64,000 nt of DNA from NCBI GenBank assembly GCA_025163595.1, contig CP104103.1:1-64000 (forward strand), read 5' to 3'. Within the stretch, counting starts at the first letter, position 1, and every line of letters begins with the position of its first letter. This document shows positions 53,335 to 62,401 of this stretch, piece after piece. The notes beneath the pieces are model-generated. The model was given only the letters and a program-made list of their open reading frames with translations. It was not told where the DNA came from and ran no database searches. The DNA comes from Phaeobacter sp. G2. Lineage in GTDB: Bacteria; Pseudomonadota; Alphaproteobacteria; Rhodobacterales; Rhodobacteraceae. The translations under genes and the position numbers were made by a program.

Positions 53335-56286
53335 ATGACCCTGCAGGGGGGAAGCACCTTGGGCGCCGCCGGAGCGCAAATCACACCAGAGCTGGAGGCG
53401 CTGGCGCGTCAGCATTTTGATGCGCCTTTCTACCGGGCCACAGTGGCGGCCTGTGCCGCACAGGCCCGACCCGGAGAAGAGGTTTTACCAGCAGAGATGC
53501 TGGCGCAGGATCAGGATGCGGCGACACATTTTCTGATCCATGGTTGGCGTCTGGGCCTGTCGCCAAATCGCTGGTTCGACACATTGGGCTATCTGGCGGC
53601 CAATCCCGAGGTTGCAGCCATGGGGATCAACCCCTTTCTGCATTATCTGGAGGTTGGGCTGCCGGAGGGCCGCCGGGCGATGCCTTTCTTTCTGGATCGG
53701 ACAAGGCATGTTGCTGAGGGGCGCCGCTTTGGACGGGCAGAATATGGTCCCATTCGCCACAGTCTGCAGCTGAATTCTGCGCAAGAGGTTGTTCAGAAAA
53801 AGGGCTGGCCACAGCGTCTGGCGGTGCATCTGCATTTGTTCTACCCGGATATGATTGAGCGCTGCATTCTGCTGTTGCAACGCCTGCCTTGTGACTTTGA
53901 CTTGCTGGTTTCGGTCTGCGACGGGGCAGATGTCGTGGGTCTGCAGCATCGCTTATCACGCGGACTGCCGCGGGCCCGCCGGGTGGTTTTGCGCCAGGTC
54001 GAGAACCGGGGCCGGGATGTGGCACCTTGGTTGGTGACCTTTCGGGATGAAATTCGTCAGTCGGATCTGTTCCTGCATCTGCATAGTAAAAAGTCGCCAC
54101 ACGGGAGTTATCACGAAGGCTGGTTTGATTTTCTGGGGCATACGCTTTTGGGCTCACAAGCGGTGGCAGCGCAGATTCTGGATCTTTTTGCGACCGACTG
54201 TGAGCTGGGTATGCTGGCCCCGGGATATTGGCCCTTGCTGCGCCGCGCGCCAAATTATGGCAAGGTTCGCGATCTTTGCGCCCATCTTCTGGCGCGCATG
54301 GGGGGGCCGGATCTGCCTGCGGTCTGTCCGGATTTTCCGGCAGGGTCTTTCTTTTTCTGTCGCAGCCAGCTGTTGAAACCGCTGCTGGACCTGGAGCTGA
54401 CATTTCGCGACTTTCCGGCGGAGGCCGGGCAGATTTGCGGGACCCTGTCCCATGCCATTGAGCGCCTGTTGGGGCAATTGCCACAGCTGGCGGGGCTGCG
54501 TTTTGACATGCTGTCGGTAGATGTCCCGTTTGAGCAGGCAGAGCAACAGCCACGCAGTTACCGCCCCGCCGCACAGGCGGCAGCTGAGGCGGGAGGGCCG
54601 TTCCCTTCGGTCTCGGTGATTTGTCCTGTAACGGGACCCGTAGTCAGCGCTGCGGAGCAGGCGCAGTCTGCCAATGCTCTGGTTGAGACACTCGCGTCAG
54701 CTTTGATGCAAAGCCATGCCCCGCTGGAGGTTGTATTGGTCGATGTGTCCGGAGTGGATGCGACCTTGGCGCAGGTCACGGCGCGGTTTGCGACCGAAAT
54801 CGCTGTCGGACAGTTGCGGTTACTGGCCTTGAGTGAGGGCAATGCGGCGACGGCACGCAATGCAGCACTGGACTGCGCCCAGGGAGAGATCATCGCCTAT
54901 TTGGAGCAGGATGTGCTTTGGGCGCCGGGATATCTGAGCGAAGTGGTCAAGGCCGTGGCAGAGCATCCTGAGGCGACATGTCTTTATAGTGATCTGGTGC
55001 AGGCGAATGGGGCGCTCAAGGGAGGGGCATACGCCCGGGAAGACCTGCTGGCAGGTGACTTCATTGACCTAGCGACCTTTGTGCACCGGCGCAGCTTGAG
55101 TGATGGTGGCTTGCGCTTTGCAGCTGATCTCAGGGCTGGGGCGGGCTGGGATTTCATGTTGCAAGCGACGGCGCAGAAGGCTCCGCTGCATCTTGACTAT
55201 GTGGCCTGTGCACGCATCAAAGACCTGCCAGCCAGCAACCTGGCGGGCAAAGATCCGGCACCTGTTGCCAGCGTGACTGCTCCCGTTCTGCCCCCCCCGC
55301 CACCAGCGGCGCGCGTGGTGCAGCTCAGGCACCGCAATGAGCGTCTTTACTGGGGGCAGGAGGCGATGCAGATCGCGTTGAAAGTTCCGGCTCCCCGGCC
55401 CGAATTCAAACATCGCTGGGGGGATTTACACCTTGCCAATAGCCTGGCGCGGGCCCTGGAAAGACTGGGCTGTCGCACACGTGTCGATATTTTGCCGGAC
55501 TGGTATAACCACCACCCGGAGGATGATGCGACGCTGGTGTTTCGTGGGGTGACCCCCTATGTGCCGGATCCCAGACATGTCAATCTGATGTGGCATATCA
55601 GCCATCCTTCACGGGTTTCACTGGAAGAGATGCGCGGCTTTGATCATGTCTTTGTCAGTGCCTATCCCGAGGCTGAGCAAGTGATTGCGGCCCTCGGGAT
55701 GCAGGCCTCGGCGATGTTGCAATGCGCTGACCCGGATCTGTTTCACCCGCAGGTGGATCTGCAGGATGCGCCGCGTCATGACCTGCTTTTTGTGGGGAAT
55801 TCGCGCAAGACGACGCGTTGGATGCCGCAGGCCTGTGTCGCGCGCGACCTGCCGGTGGCGGTCTATGGTGCCGAATGGGATGGGCTGATCCCGCCACAGT
55901 ATCTGCACGGCACCCATGTGCCCAACGACAGGCTGGCGGCTTATTATCGGGCCTCGCGCATTGTGCTAAATGATCATTGGCCCGATATGGCAGCCCGCGG
56001 TTTTGTGTCAAATCGGATCATGGATGCAGGTATGGCCGGGGCGCTGGTGATTTCGGATCATTTCAAGGGCGAAGAGATCTTTATGGGGCAGGTGGTCACT
56101 TGCGGCACGGCAGATGAGGTCGAAGAGGCGGTGCGTTACTATCTGGCAAATGAGACGGCACGGCTGGAGAAAGCGGCCGCGTTCCGGCGTCTTGTGCTGT
56201 TGCACCATCGCGTGGACCAGCGTGCCACACAGGTCATGCAGGTCCTGAAGGCTCTGATCCGGGATCGAATGCAGCGCCTGCGTTGA
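53335..56286 (+). CDS. Multidomain glycosyltransferase with RgpF-type domain
   Basis: The 983-residue protein has one and a half of the 38-residue repeats (residues about 63-121, GYLAANPEV..FLHYLEVGLPEGR), then a rhamnan-synthesis F (RgpF) domain at about 155-420 (AVHLHLFYPDMIE, ENRGRDVAPWL, FLHLHSKKSPHG, FPAGSFFFCR), a GT2-like domain at about 425-640 (VSVICPVTG, VLVDVSG, LSEGNAATARNAALDCAQGEIIAYLEQD), and a C-terminal GT-B half (HHP..WHISHPSRVSLEEM to LNDHWPDMAARGFVSNRIMDAG). RgpF proteins make rhamnose-glucose polymers, which ties in with the dTDP-rhamnose operon. ATG has GGGAGG five bases upstream. Confidence 0.87.
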   Translation: MTLQGGSTLGAAGAQITPELEALARQHFDAPFYRATVAACAAQARPGEEVLPAEMLAQDQDAATHFLIHGWRLGLSPNRWFDTLGYLAANPEVAAMGINPFLHYLEVGLPEGRRAMPFFLDRTRHVAEGRRFGRAEYGPIRHSLQLNSAQEVVQKKGWPQRLAVHLHLFYPDMIERCILLLQRLPCDFDLLVSVCDGADVVGLQHRLSRGLPRARRVVLRQVENRGRDVAPWLVTFRDEIRQSDLFLHLHSKKSPHGSYHEGWFDFLGHTLLGSQAVAAQILDLFATDCELGMLAPGYWPLLRRAPNYGKVRDLCAHLLARMGGPDLPAVCPDFPAGSFFFCRSQLLKPLLDLELTFRDFPAEAGQICGTLSHAIERLLGQLPQLAGLRFDMLSVDVPFEQAEQQPRSYRPAAQAAAEAGGPFPSVSVICPVTGPVVSAAEQAQSANALVETLASALMQSHAPLEVVLVDVSGVDATLAQVTARFATEIAVGQLRLLALSEGNAATARNAALDCAQGEIIAYLEQDVLWAPGYLSEVVKAVAEHPEATCLYSDLVQANGALKGGAYAREDLLAGDFIDLATFVHRRSLSDGGLRFAADLRAGAGWDFMLQATAQKAPLHLDYVACARIKDLPASNLAGKDPAPVASVTAPVLPPPPPAARVVQLRHRNERLYWGQEAMQIALKVPAPRPEFKHRWGDLHLANSLARALERLGCRTRVDILPDWYNHHPEDDATLVFRGVTPYVPDPRHVNLMWHISHPSRVSLEEMRGFDHVFVSAYPEAEQVIAALGMQASAMLQCADPDLFHPQVDLQDAPRHDLLFVGNSRKTTRWMPQACVARDLPVAVYGAEWDGLIPPQYLHGTHVPNDRLAAYYRASRIVLNDHWPDMAARGFVSNRIMDAGMAGALVISDHFKGEEIFMGQVVTCGTADEVEEAVRYYLANETARLEKAAAFRRLVLLHHRVDQRATQVMQVLKALIRDRMQRLR

Positions 56287-56418
56287 TTGATTGCAACAGG
56301 CAGTGTTGAAGACAGGGGGGGGCAACTTGGCCTTGAGTTCTCAGGGGTAACATGGCTAAACATCTGCGCAGACAAAGATTTGAAACGATTGGGCGGTGGG
56401 CCTTTTGGAGGGGATCTG

Positions 56419-56952
56419 ATGGAACATAATGTCGATTTCGGAGCCGAGGCTCAGGCAAACCACGCCCTTGCGGTTTTGCGCGCGTTGGACTTAGACTGCC
56501 AGCCCACAGTTGGAGAGCGGTTTGCGCCGGGTGTGTTTCTGTCCATGGATCCCGAAAGCGATACCAAGGCCTCTCTTACCAGCACCCCTGGTGAGCTGTT
56601 GAATCTTGAGATGACAACCGGGCATCCAGGACGCTGGTTGTCGCTCAATATCGAGCTTGGGGAATGTGATCTGTCGCAGCGTGATGTGATGGGGTTTATG
56701 TGCAAGACCCGCGCCAATGAGACCATCACCTTTCGGGCCTGTCTGCGCAGTGGCCAGGATGAGGGTTTCCAGGATGCCTTTTTTGGCAAACGGGTGATTT
56801 CCTACGGGGCCGCTAGCACCCATGCGGATCTGATCAAACTAGCAGAGCGGGACGATATCCCAGCGCAGGCCCCCTGGCGTGAGTTGGTGCTCTTCTTCCC
56901 ACCGGATCTGCGGCAGGTGACGTTGACTGATCTTTCGCTTTTTGGAGTATGA
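56419..56952 (+). CDS. Small protein of unknown function in the polysaccharide locus
   Basis: The 177-residue product has no motif I recognise. It has no signal peptide and no membrane segment. The middle looks beta-rich (RWLSLNIELGECDLSQRDVMGFMCKTRANETITFRACLRSG), as in carbohydrate-binding folds. The ATG at 56419 is set by GGAGGGG six bases upstream; earlier codons have no ribosome site. The stop overlaps the following GT2 gene by 4 bp, so it is made with it. Confidence 0.75.
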   Translation: MEHNVDFGAEAQANHALAVLRALDLDCQPTVGERFAPGVFLSMDPESDTKASLTSTPGELLNLEMTTGHPGRWLSLNIELGECDLSQRDVMGFMCKTRANETITFRACLRSGQDEGFQDAFFGKRVISYGAASTHADLIKLAERDDIPAQAPWRELVLFFPPDLRQVTLTDLSLFGV

Positions 56953-57914
56953 CCCTTTCGGTTGTTATCCCGGTTCGTAATGACCCCACAGGGTTGACGC
57001 GACTGCTGAAGCAGCTGTTGCAGCTGCAGATCGCGGAACGGATCCTGGTCTGCGATGATGCGAGTGATCCGCCCTGTCGCCCGACCGACCTGGGGTTTGA
57101 TGAGGCTGCGGCAGGGATCTGCTATCTGCGCAGCTCAGATCACCGTGGTGCTGGTCATGCCCGAAACATGGGCATAGCGGCGTTGGATACGGATCATGTG
57201 TTGTTTTTTGATTCTGATGACCTCCTGTGCGATGCTGTGGTTGACCTGCTGCGCGATCTTGAAGGCAAGGCCTTTGATTTCTGCCTGTTTCGCCATATCG
57301 ACAGCCGCCAGCGCAGCCGTGGAACGCTTGGCCCGATGGATTCGGATCAGCAGCTTTGGCAGTCAGCCGGGCTGCAGGCTGTGACGCCGCAACAGATCAG
57401 CGCGGATCAGGTGGAGCAGATGGCAATGATTGCCGCCTACCCCTGGAACAAGATCTATCGCAGCGGCTTTCTGCAGGAGCACAATATCCGCTGCACCGAG
57501 ATCATGGTGCACAATGATCTCGAACTGCATTGGACCAGCTTCCTCAAGGCCAAGCACATCTATGCCTCAGCAGCACTGTGTTGCGAGCATTTTGTCGCGC
57601 CGGAGGGGGGGCGGTTGACCAACCGTAGGGACCGAGAGCGGTTGGAGGTGTTTCAGGCCCTTTCAGCTCTGCATCAGGTCCTGCGAGAGACGGCGCAGGC
57701 CCCGCGCTTTGTGCTGCCAATGACCACATTTTATCTGCGCCTGTTTGATTGGGTCCAACTGACGCTTGAAGAGCACTACCATGCCGAGTTTCAGCACCGG
57801 ATCGCGGCGTTCCTGTTGGCCAACCATGACCTGGCAACCATGACGCTCATTGCTGACCGCGCCCCAGATCTGGCGCATCGGATCAATGGGCATATCCGGC
57901 GGGGGTGGTCGTGA
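56949..57914 (+). CDS. GT2-family glycosyltransferase
   Basis: The 321-residue protein has LSVVIPVRNDPTGL, RILVCDDASD, GAGHARNMGI and LFFDSDDLL (the DxD metal site), followed by an acceptor region with PWNKIYRSGFLQEHNIRC and NDLELHW. This is the pattern of GT2 enzymes from capsule and EPS loci. Its ATG overlaps the previous gene and its TGA overlaps the next GTG, so three genes are tightly coupled. Sugar specificity unknown. Confidence 0.9.
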   Translation: MTLSVVIPVRNDPTGLTRLLKQLLQLQIAERILVCDDASDPPCRPTDLGFDEAAAGICYLRSSDHRGAGHARNMGIAALDTDHVLFFDSDDLLCDAVVDLLRDLEGKAFDFCLFRHIDSRQRSRGTLGPMDSDQQLWQSAGLQAVTPQQISADQVEQMAMIAAYPWNKIYRSGFLQEHNIRCTEIMVHNDLELHWTSFLKAKHIYASAALCCEHFVAPEGGRLTNRRDRERLEVFQALSALHQVLRETAQAPRFVLPMTTFYLRLFDWVQLTLEEHYHAEFQHRIAAFLLANHDLATMTLIADRAPDLAHRINGHIRRGWS

Positions 57915-59077
57915 GATTTTCCTTCATCGTCACCTCCTGGAACATTGAGGACTATATTGCCCCCTGCCTGGACAGCCTGGCCCCCTGTCTTGAACCAGGG
58001 GATGAGCTGATCGTAGTCGATGACGGCTCGGATGATCGGAGCTGCGAAGAAATCACCGCCTGCCTGCGCCAACTAGAGGGACGGGGGGTCAGCCTATGCC
58101 CGGTCTTTCTGGGGGCCAATACGCAGGGGGGGGTTGGGATTGCCGGCAATGTGGGCCTCAATGAGGCCACAGGCGAGGCGGTGTTTTTTGTCGATGGGGA
58201 TGACTGGGTCGATGCGGCAGGGTTTGGCGCTGCCCGGCGGCGCTTTGAAAGGCAGCCCTGTGATATATTGATTGCCAATTATAGGGTCTATGATGCGGTC
58301 CAGGACCGTTTTTTGAAACCTCCAGACCATACTTTGTGGTCTGGCGCGAGGGCGCGCATGACGCTGCAGGAGCGCCGCCATCTCGCACTGCAGATGGTTG
58401 GGGTGCCCTGGCGCAAGATCTATCGGCGGGGGTTTCTGGAGCAGCAAAAGATCCGTTTCCCCGAGGGGGATTTCTTTTACGAAGATAACCCGTTTCACTG
58501 GCAGACCTGTTTGAAAGCGGCGGAGATCGCCTTTCTGGATGTTCCCCTGTGCAGCCACCGGATTGGGCGTCCGGGGCAAACGATGGCGGCTACCGGGGCA
58601 GAGCTGGCGGTGTTCTTTGACCACTATGAACGGATTGTGGCGCAGTTGCCGGATCCGCAATATCGCCCGGATGCACTGCGCTGGCTGCTGGAGAACATGG
58701 CCTGGCATATGGAGCGGCTCAGCGCTGAGAGCCAGTGGACCTATGCGATGCGGGCGGAAGACACTCTGAAATCCATTGCCGAAGCAGATTGGCAAGCTCT
58801 ACGTCATGATGTGGTGGCCCAGCGGGCCTTGGGGATTGCGCGCGCCTTGGCGCAGGGGCAATTGGCCGAGGTTATTGCCATCTGGCAACACCAGCGGGTG
58901 CAGCGCCAGCTTCAGGGTTTTGAGGAGCGGCTTGCGCAGATCGAACTGGCGCAAGATCAGGGGCGCGGGCAATTGGATCAGCTGGTGAGATGGAGCGAAG
59001 GACAGCGCGCGTTGCAGGAATTCCAGGCCCTGCAAACCCTTGCATCGCAGGGCGAGGACAAGAGTTTCACATCCTGA
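57911..59077 (+). CDS. GT2-family glycosyltransferase
   Basis: The 388-residue protein has FSFIVTSWNIEDYI, ELIVVDDGSDD, GIAGNVGLNEATGEAVFFVDGDDW (DxD type), and VPWRKIYRRGFLEQQKIRFPEGDFFYEDNPFHW. It is a paralogue of the gene before it (both share PW.KIYR.GFL). About 80 C-terminal residues are a Gln-rich helix. The GTG at 57911 overlaps the preceding stop; a GTG two codons earlier is possible. Confidence 0.9.
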   Translation: MRFSFIVTSWNIEDYIAPCLDSLAPCLEPGDELIVVDDGSDDRSCEEITACLRQLEGRGVSLCPVFLGANTQGGVGIAGNVGLNEATGEAVFFVDGDDWVDAAGFGAARRRFERQPCDILIANYRVYDAVQDRFLKPPDHTLWSGARARMTLQERRHLALQMVGVPWRKIYRRGFLEQQKIRFPEGDFFYEDNPFHWQTCLKAAEIAFLDVPLCSHRIGRPGQTMAATGAELAVFFDHYERIVAQLPDPQYRPDALRWLLENMAWHMERLSAESQWTYAMRAEDTLKSIAEADWQALRHDVVAQRALGIARALAQGQLAEVIAIWQHQRVQRQLQGFEERLAQIELAQDQGRGQLDQLVRWSEGQRALQEFQALQTLASQGEDKSFTS

Positions 59078-59132
59078 AGCAAGGCCAGAGCGCCGCTGAG
59101 GTGTCATTGCAGCGCAACCTCCGCAGCGGGGC

Positions 59133-60101
59133 CTAGCCTGAGGCTGGGGTCCAGATCTCGACGCGGTCCAATTTGGCGATGGCGTCGAGATCCAGTTGAT
59201 AGACCAGATCAAGATCGTGCGACTGGCGGGAAGTCCAGGGGGTATAGGCGGTATTTTGGGCGCTTCTGGGATGCCTTTTAAGACATTGGGCCAGATCCGC
59301 TGGGCTGACCTTTCCCGTTTCTTGATGCAGATGATGCAGGGCTGTGACAGCAGCATGGGAAAACCCTTCGCGCCGCGCCGCTTTGTTGGGGGTCTTGTGT
59401 GGATCTTTGTTTTGTCCAATCCGCGGAGGGGGCAGACCCGCGATCCAGGCCAGGAGGGCGGTCTCTTGGCCGCGCAGGTCTTCGGCGCGATAGATCCGCA
59501 GCCGTGACTGTGGAAAAGCTGCCCGCAAGCGGTCGATGACAGCGTACCAGGAGAGGGCAGTCAGCGGCAGGGAGTTGAAACTACTGAAGGGTCGAAAGGG
59601 CATCGATTTTAGCACCTCGCAATAAAGCGAGGGCAGATATTGGGCAAAACCGCGGATGCCGAGCACGATATCGGGCGCCTCCAGATCCAGCGTTGTGGCT
59701 ACGTGAAGGGCGCGTTCTGCACCTTCGGGATACAGGCCACTTGGGTGGAGGGCATCCTGGACCAGCGAGAGGATGTTTTCGTCAAAGAGCAGATAACGTG
59801 CCATGGTCTCCTCCGCATGTCTTGGCAGCGGTGCGACAGGCGTTTTCTGTGCTGTGGCTGAAGGATATAGCAAGGGGCGGGTGTAGAGGCTGCGAAAGGC
59901 CTGCATGCCAATGTAAAGATACTGCGCGTCGGCCAGGGCCTGGGTCGAGTCCGCCAGCAGCTCCTGCAGATAGGTGGTGCCGGTCTTATGCGCCCCAAGC
60001 CACAGAATATCGCGCCGCGGCAGGTTTTGCCGGGGGGAGGGGGCGGATCGGCTGGGAGAGGCGCTGGAAAGAGAGTTAGGCATCGGTTTTTGGGAAGTCA
60101 T
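59133..60101 (-). CDS. Sulfotransferase-fold protein 8
   Basis: The 322-residue protein has a Ser/Pro-rich start, then ILWLGAHKTGTTYLQELLADS, the same P-loop as in proteins 1, 2, 5 and 7. SLPLTALSWYAVIDRLRAAFP and LRIYRAEDLRGQ follow, the latter like the RYEDL segment of sulfotransferases. It is a lone minus-strand gene between a GT2 and gmd. Substrate unknown. Confidence 0.65.
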   Translation of the reverse strand: MTSQKPMPNSLSSASPSRSAPSPRQNLPRRDILWLGAHKTGTTYLQELLADSTQALADAQYLYIGMQAFRSLYTRPLLYPSATAQKTPVAPLPRHAEETMARYLLFDENILSLVQDALHPSGLYPEGAERALHVATTLDLEAPDIVLGIRGFAQYLPSLYCEVLKSMPFRPFSSFNSLPLTALSWYAVIDRLRAAFPQSRLRIYRAEDLRGQETALLAWIAGLPPPRIGQNKDPHKTPNKAARREGFSHAAVTALHHLHQETGKVSPADLAQCLKRHPRSAQNTAYTPWTSRQSHDLDLVYQLDLDAIAKLDRVEIWTPASG

Positions 60102-60330
60102 GCTGCGCCTGTGTCAGGGTTTTGAAATTCAACAGTTTTTCCGTTTTTTGAGAGCTCTTCGACAGCCCGCAGAAAGATAACCTAACAGGGGAGGCCTGTT
60201 GTCAAAAGCCATTTGATGAATGGTATCCCCTGCGGTCCTGATTTAACATGGGATGCCGCGTATTTTGATGTGCTAACCCATCGAGGTGATCCATACGGGA
60301 AACGCTGATTTTGTTTGGTAAGGATGATAC
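60102..60330. other. Divergent gap before the GDP-sugar cassette
   Basis: No gene. It should carry the gmd promoter. A small hairpin (AACAGG / CCTGTT, 60184-60200) is the only structure noted. Confidence 0.45.
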
Positions 60331-61449
60331 ATGAAAAAAGCTCTGATTACCGGTGTGACCGGCCAGGACGGGTCCTATCTGGCGGAGTTCCTGCTGGAGA
60401 AGGGCTATGAGGTACATGGCATCAAACGTCGTGCCTCGTCGTTTAATACCCAGCGGGTGGATCACATCTATGAAGATCCCCATACCGACAATGCCCGCTT
60501 CAAGCTGCATTACGGCGATCTGACCGACAGTTCGAACCTGACGCGGATCCTGTCGGAGGTGCAGCCCGATGAGGTCTACAACCTTGGCGCTCAGTCCCAT
60601 GTGGCGGTCTCGTTTGAGAGCCCGGAATATACCGCCGATGTGGATGCCATGGGCACATTGCGCCTGCTCGAGGCGATCCGCTTTTTGAAGCTGGAAGGCA
60701 AGACCCGGTTTTATCAGGCCTCCACCTCGGAACTCTATGGTCTGGTGCAGGAGACGCCGCAGACCGAGACCACGCCGTTTCACCCGCGCAGCCCCTATGC
60801 GGTGGCCAAGATGTATGCCTACTGGATTGCGGTGAACTACCGCGAGGCCTATGGCATGTATGCCTGCAACGGCATCCTGTTCAACCACGAGAGCCCCCGG
60901 CGCGGCGAGACATTTGTCACCCGCAAGATCACCCGCGGCTTGGCCAATATCGCCCAGGGGCTGGAGCCCTGCCTGTATATGGGCAATATCGACGCGCTGC
61001 GCGACTGGGGCCATGCCAAGGACTATGTGCGGATGCAGTGGATGATGCTGCAGCAAGACGCGCCCGAGGATTTTGTCATCGCCACCGGTGTGCAGTATTC
61101 GGTGCGCCAGTTTATCGAATGGTCAGCGGCGGAACTGGGGATCACCCTGGCGTTCAGCGGCACCGGCCTGGATGAGATCGCCACCGTGGCGGCGATCACC
61201 GGCGACAAGGCTCCGGCGCTGCGGGTTGGCGATGTGGTGCTGCGCATTGATCCGCGCTACTTCCGCCCCGCCGAGGTGGAAACCCTGCTGGGCGATCCTG
61301 CCAAGGCCAAGGCCAAACTGGGCTGGGTGCCAGAAATCACCGTGCAGGAAATGTGTGCCGAAATGGCGGCTCATGATCTAAAGGCGGCGCAGCGCGCAAG
61401 GGTGCTGAAGGATCACGGCTACAGTGAACCCGTCGCGCGGGAGGATTGA
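60331..61449 (+). CDS. gmd: GDP-mannose 4,6-dehydratase
   Basis: Turns GDP-D-mannose into GDP-4-keto-6-deoxy-mannose with NADP. The 372-residue product is a standard Gmd: [73 protein letters not shown] (catalytic Thr/Glu), [10 protein letters not shown] (Tyr/Lys) and [16 protein letters not shown]. The ATG has AAGGA 7 bp upstream. It heads a three-gene unit whose last member decides the pathway (see the ColD entry). Confidence 0.97.
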   Translation: MKKALITGVTGQDGSYLAEFLLEKGYEVHGIKRRASSFNTQRVDHIYEDPHTDNARFKLHYGDLTDSSNLTRILSEVQPDEVYNLGAQSHVAVSFESPEYTADVDAMGTLRLLEAIRFLKLEGKTRFYQASTSELYGLVQETPQTETTPFHPRSPYAVAKMYAYWIAVNYREAYGMYACNGILFNHESPRRGETFVTRKITRGLANIAQGLEPCLYMGNIDALRDWGHAKDYVRMQWMMLQQDAPEDFVIATGVQYSVRQFIEWSAAELGITLAFSGTGLDEIATVAAITGDKAPALRVGDVVLRIDPRYFRPAEVETLLGDPAKAKAKLGWVPEITVQEMCAEMAAHDLKAAQRARVLKDHGYSEPVARED

Positions 61450-61453
61450 TCCC

Positions 61454-62401
61454 ATGAGCGCAGAACAGGGCCGCAAGGCAACCATGCTCTTGACCGGCGG
61501 TGGTGGCCTGGTGGGGCGCAATATCCAAGAACACGCCCGGGCGGCCGACTGGACCATTCTGGCGCCGCGCAGCGCCGAGCTGGATCTGACCGATGCCGCA
61601 GCGGTGGACGCCTATCTTGCCAAACACCAGCCCGATCTGGTGGTGCATGCGGCCGGCCGGGTGGGGGGCATCCAGGCCAATATGGCCAATCCGGTGGCCT
61701 TCCTGGATGAAAACACCGCCATGGGGCGCAATATCATCATGGGCGCTTACCGGGCCGGGGTGCGCGGGTTTCTCAACCTGGCCTCGACCTGTATCTACCC
61801 CCGCGCCGCCGAAAACCCCCTGCGCGAAGACATGGTGCTGACCGGCCCGCTGGAACCCACCAATGAGGGCTATGCCCTGGCCAAGATCATGGCGCTGCGC
61901 CTGTGCGACTATATCCGCCGCGAGGATGCGGGCGCCCAGTACAAAACCCTGATCCCCTGTAATCTTTACGGGGCGCATGACACATTTGACCCCAAACAGT
62001 CGCATCTGCTGCCGGCCATCATCCACAAGGTGCATCAGGCGCAGAAAACGGGCGAGACCAGCGTCGAGATCTGGGGCGATGGCACGGCCCGGCGCGAGTT
62101 CATGTTTGCCGCGGATCTGGCCGATGCGGTGCTGCGCGCCGCCGCCGATATGGACAGCTTGCCGGGCAGCATGAACATCGGTCTGGGCCAGGATCATAGC
62201 ATCAATGACTATTACGCCACCGTGGCCGAGGTGATTGGCTGGACCGGTGATTTCAGCCATGATCTGAGCAAGCCGGTGGGGATGAAGCAGAAACTCTGCG
62301 ATCCCGCGCGCCAGCAGGACTGGGGCTGGCAGGCCCCGACCCCGCTGCGCGACGGCATTGCACAGACCTATCGTCACTATTTGGAAAGCGGATACGCATG
62401 A
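61454..62401 (+). CDS. GDP-keto-deoxysugar epimerase/reductase (ColC or Fcl type)
   Basis: The 315-residue SDR protein resembles GDP-L-fucose synthase: MLLTGGGGLVGRNI, HAAGRVGGIQANMANP, LASTCIYP (with the Ser-Thr-Cys where Fcl has its catalytic Ser and Cys), EGYALAKI (Tyr/Lys) and FDPKQSHLLPAII (with the His used as acid in Fcl). Linked to a ColD-type dehydratase, it is more likely ColC, which epimerises and reduces GDP-4-keto-3,6-dideoxymannose to GDP-L-colitose; ColC is a homologue of Fcl. ATG at 61454 follows GGGAGGA; stop overlaps colD by 4 bp. Confidence 0.8.
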   Translation: MSAEQGRKATMLLTGGGGLVGRNIQEHARAADWTILAPRSAELDLTDAAAVDAYLAKHQPDLVVHAAGRVGGIQANMANPVAFLDENTAMGRNIIMGAYRAGVRGFLNLASTCIYPRAAENPLREDMVLTGPLEPTNEGYALAKIMALRLCDYIRREDAGAQYKTLIPCNLYGAHDTFDPKQSHLLPAIIHKVHQAQKTGETSVEIWGDGTARREFMFAADLADAVLRAAADMDSLPGSMNIGLGQDHSINDYYATVAEVIGWTGDFSHDLSKPVGMKQKLCDPARQQDWGWQAPTPLRDGIAQTYRHYLESGYA

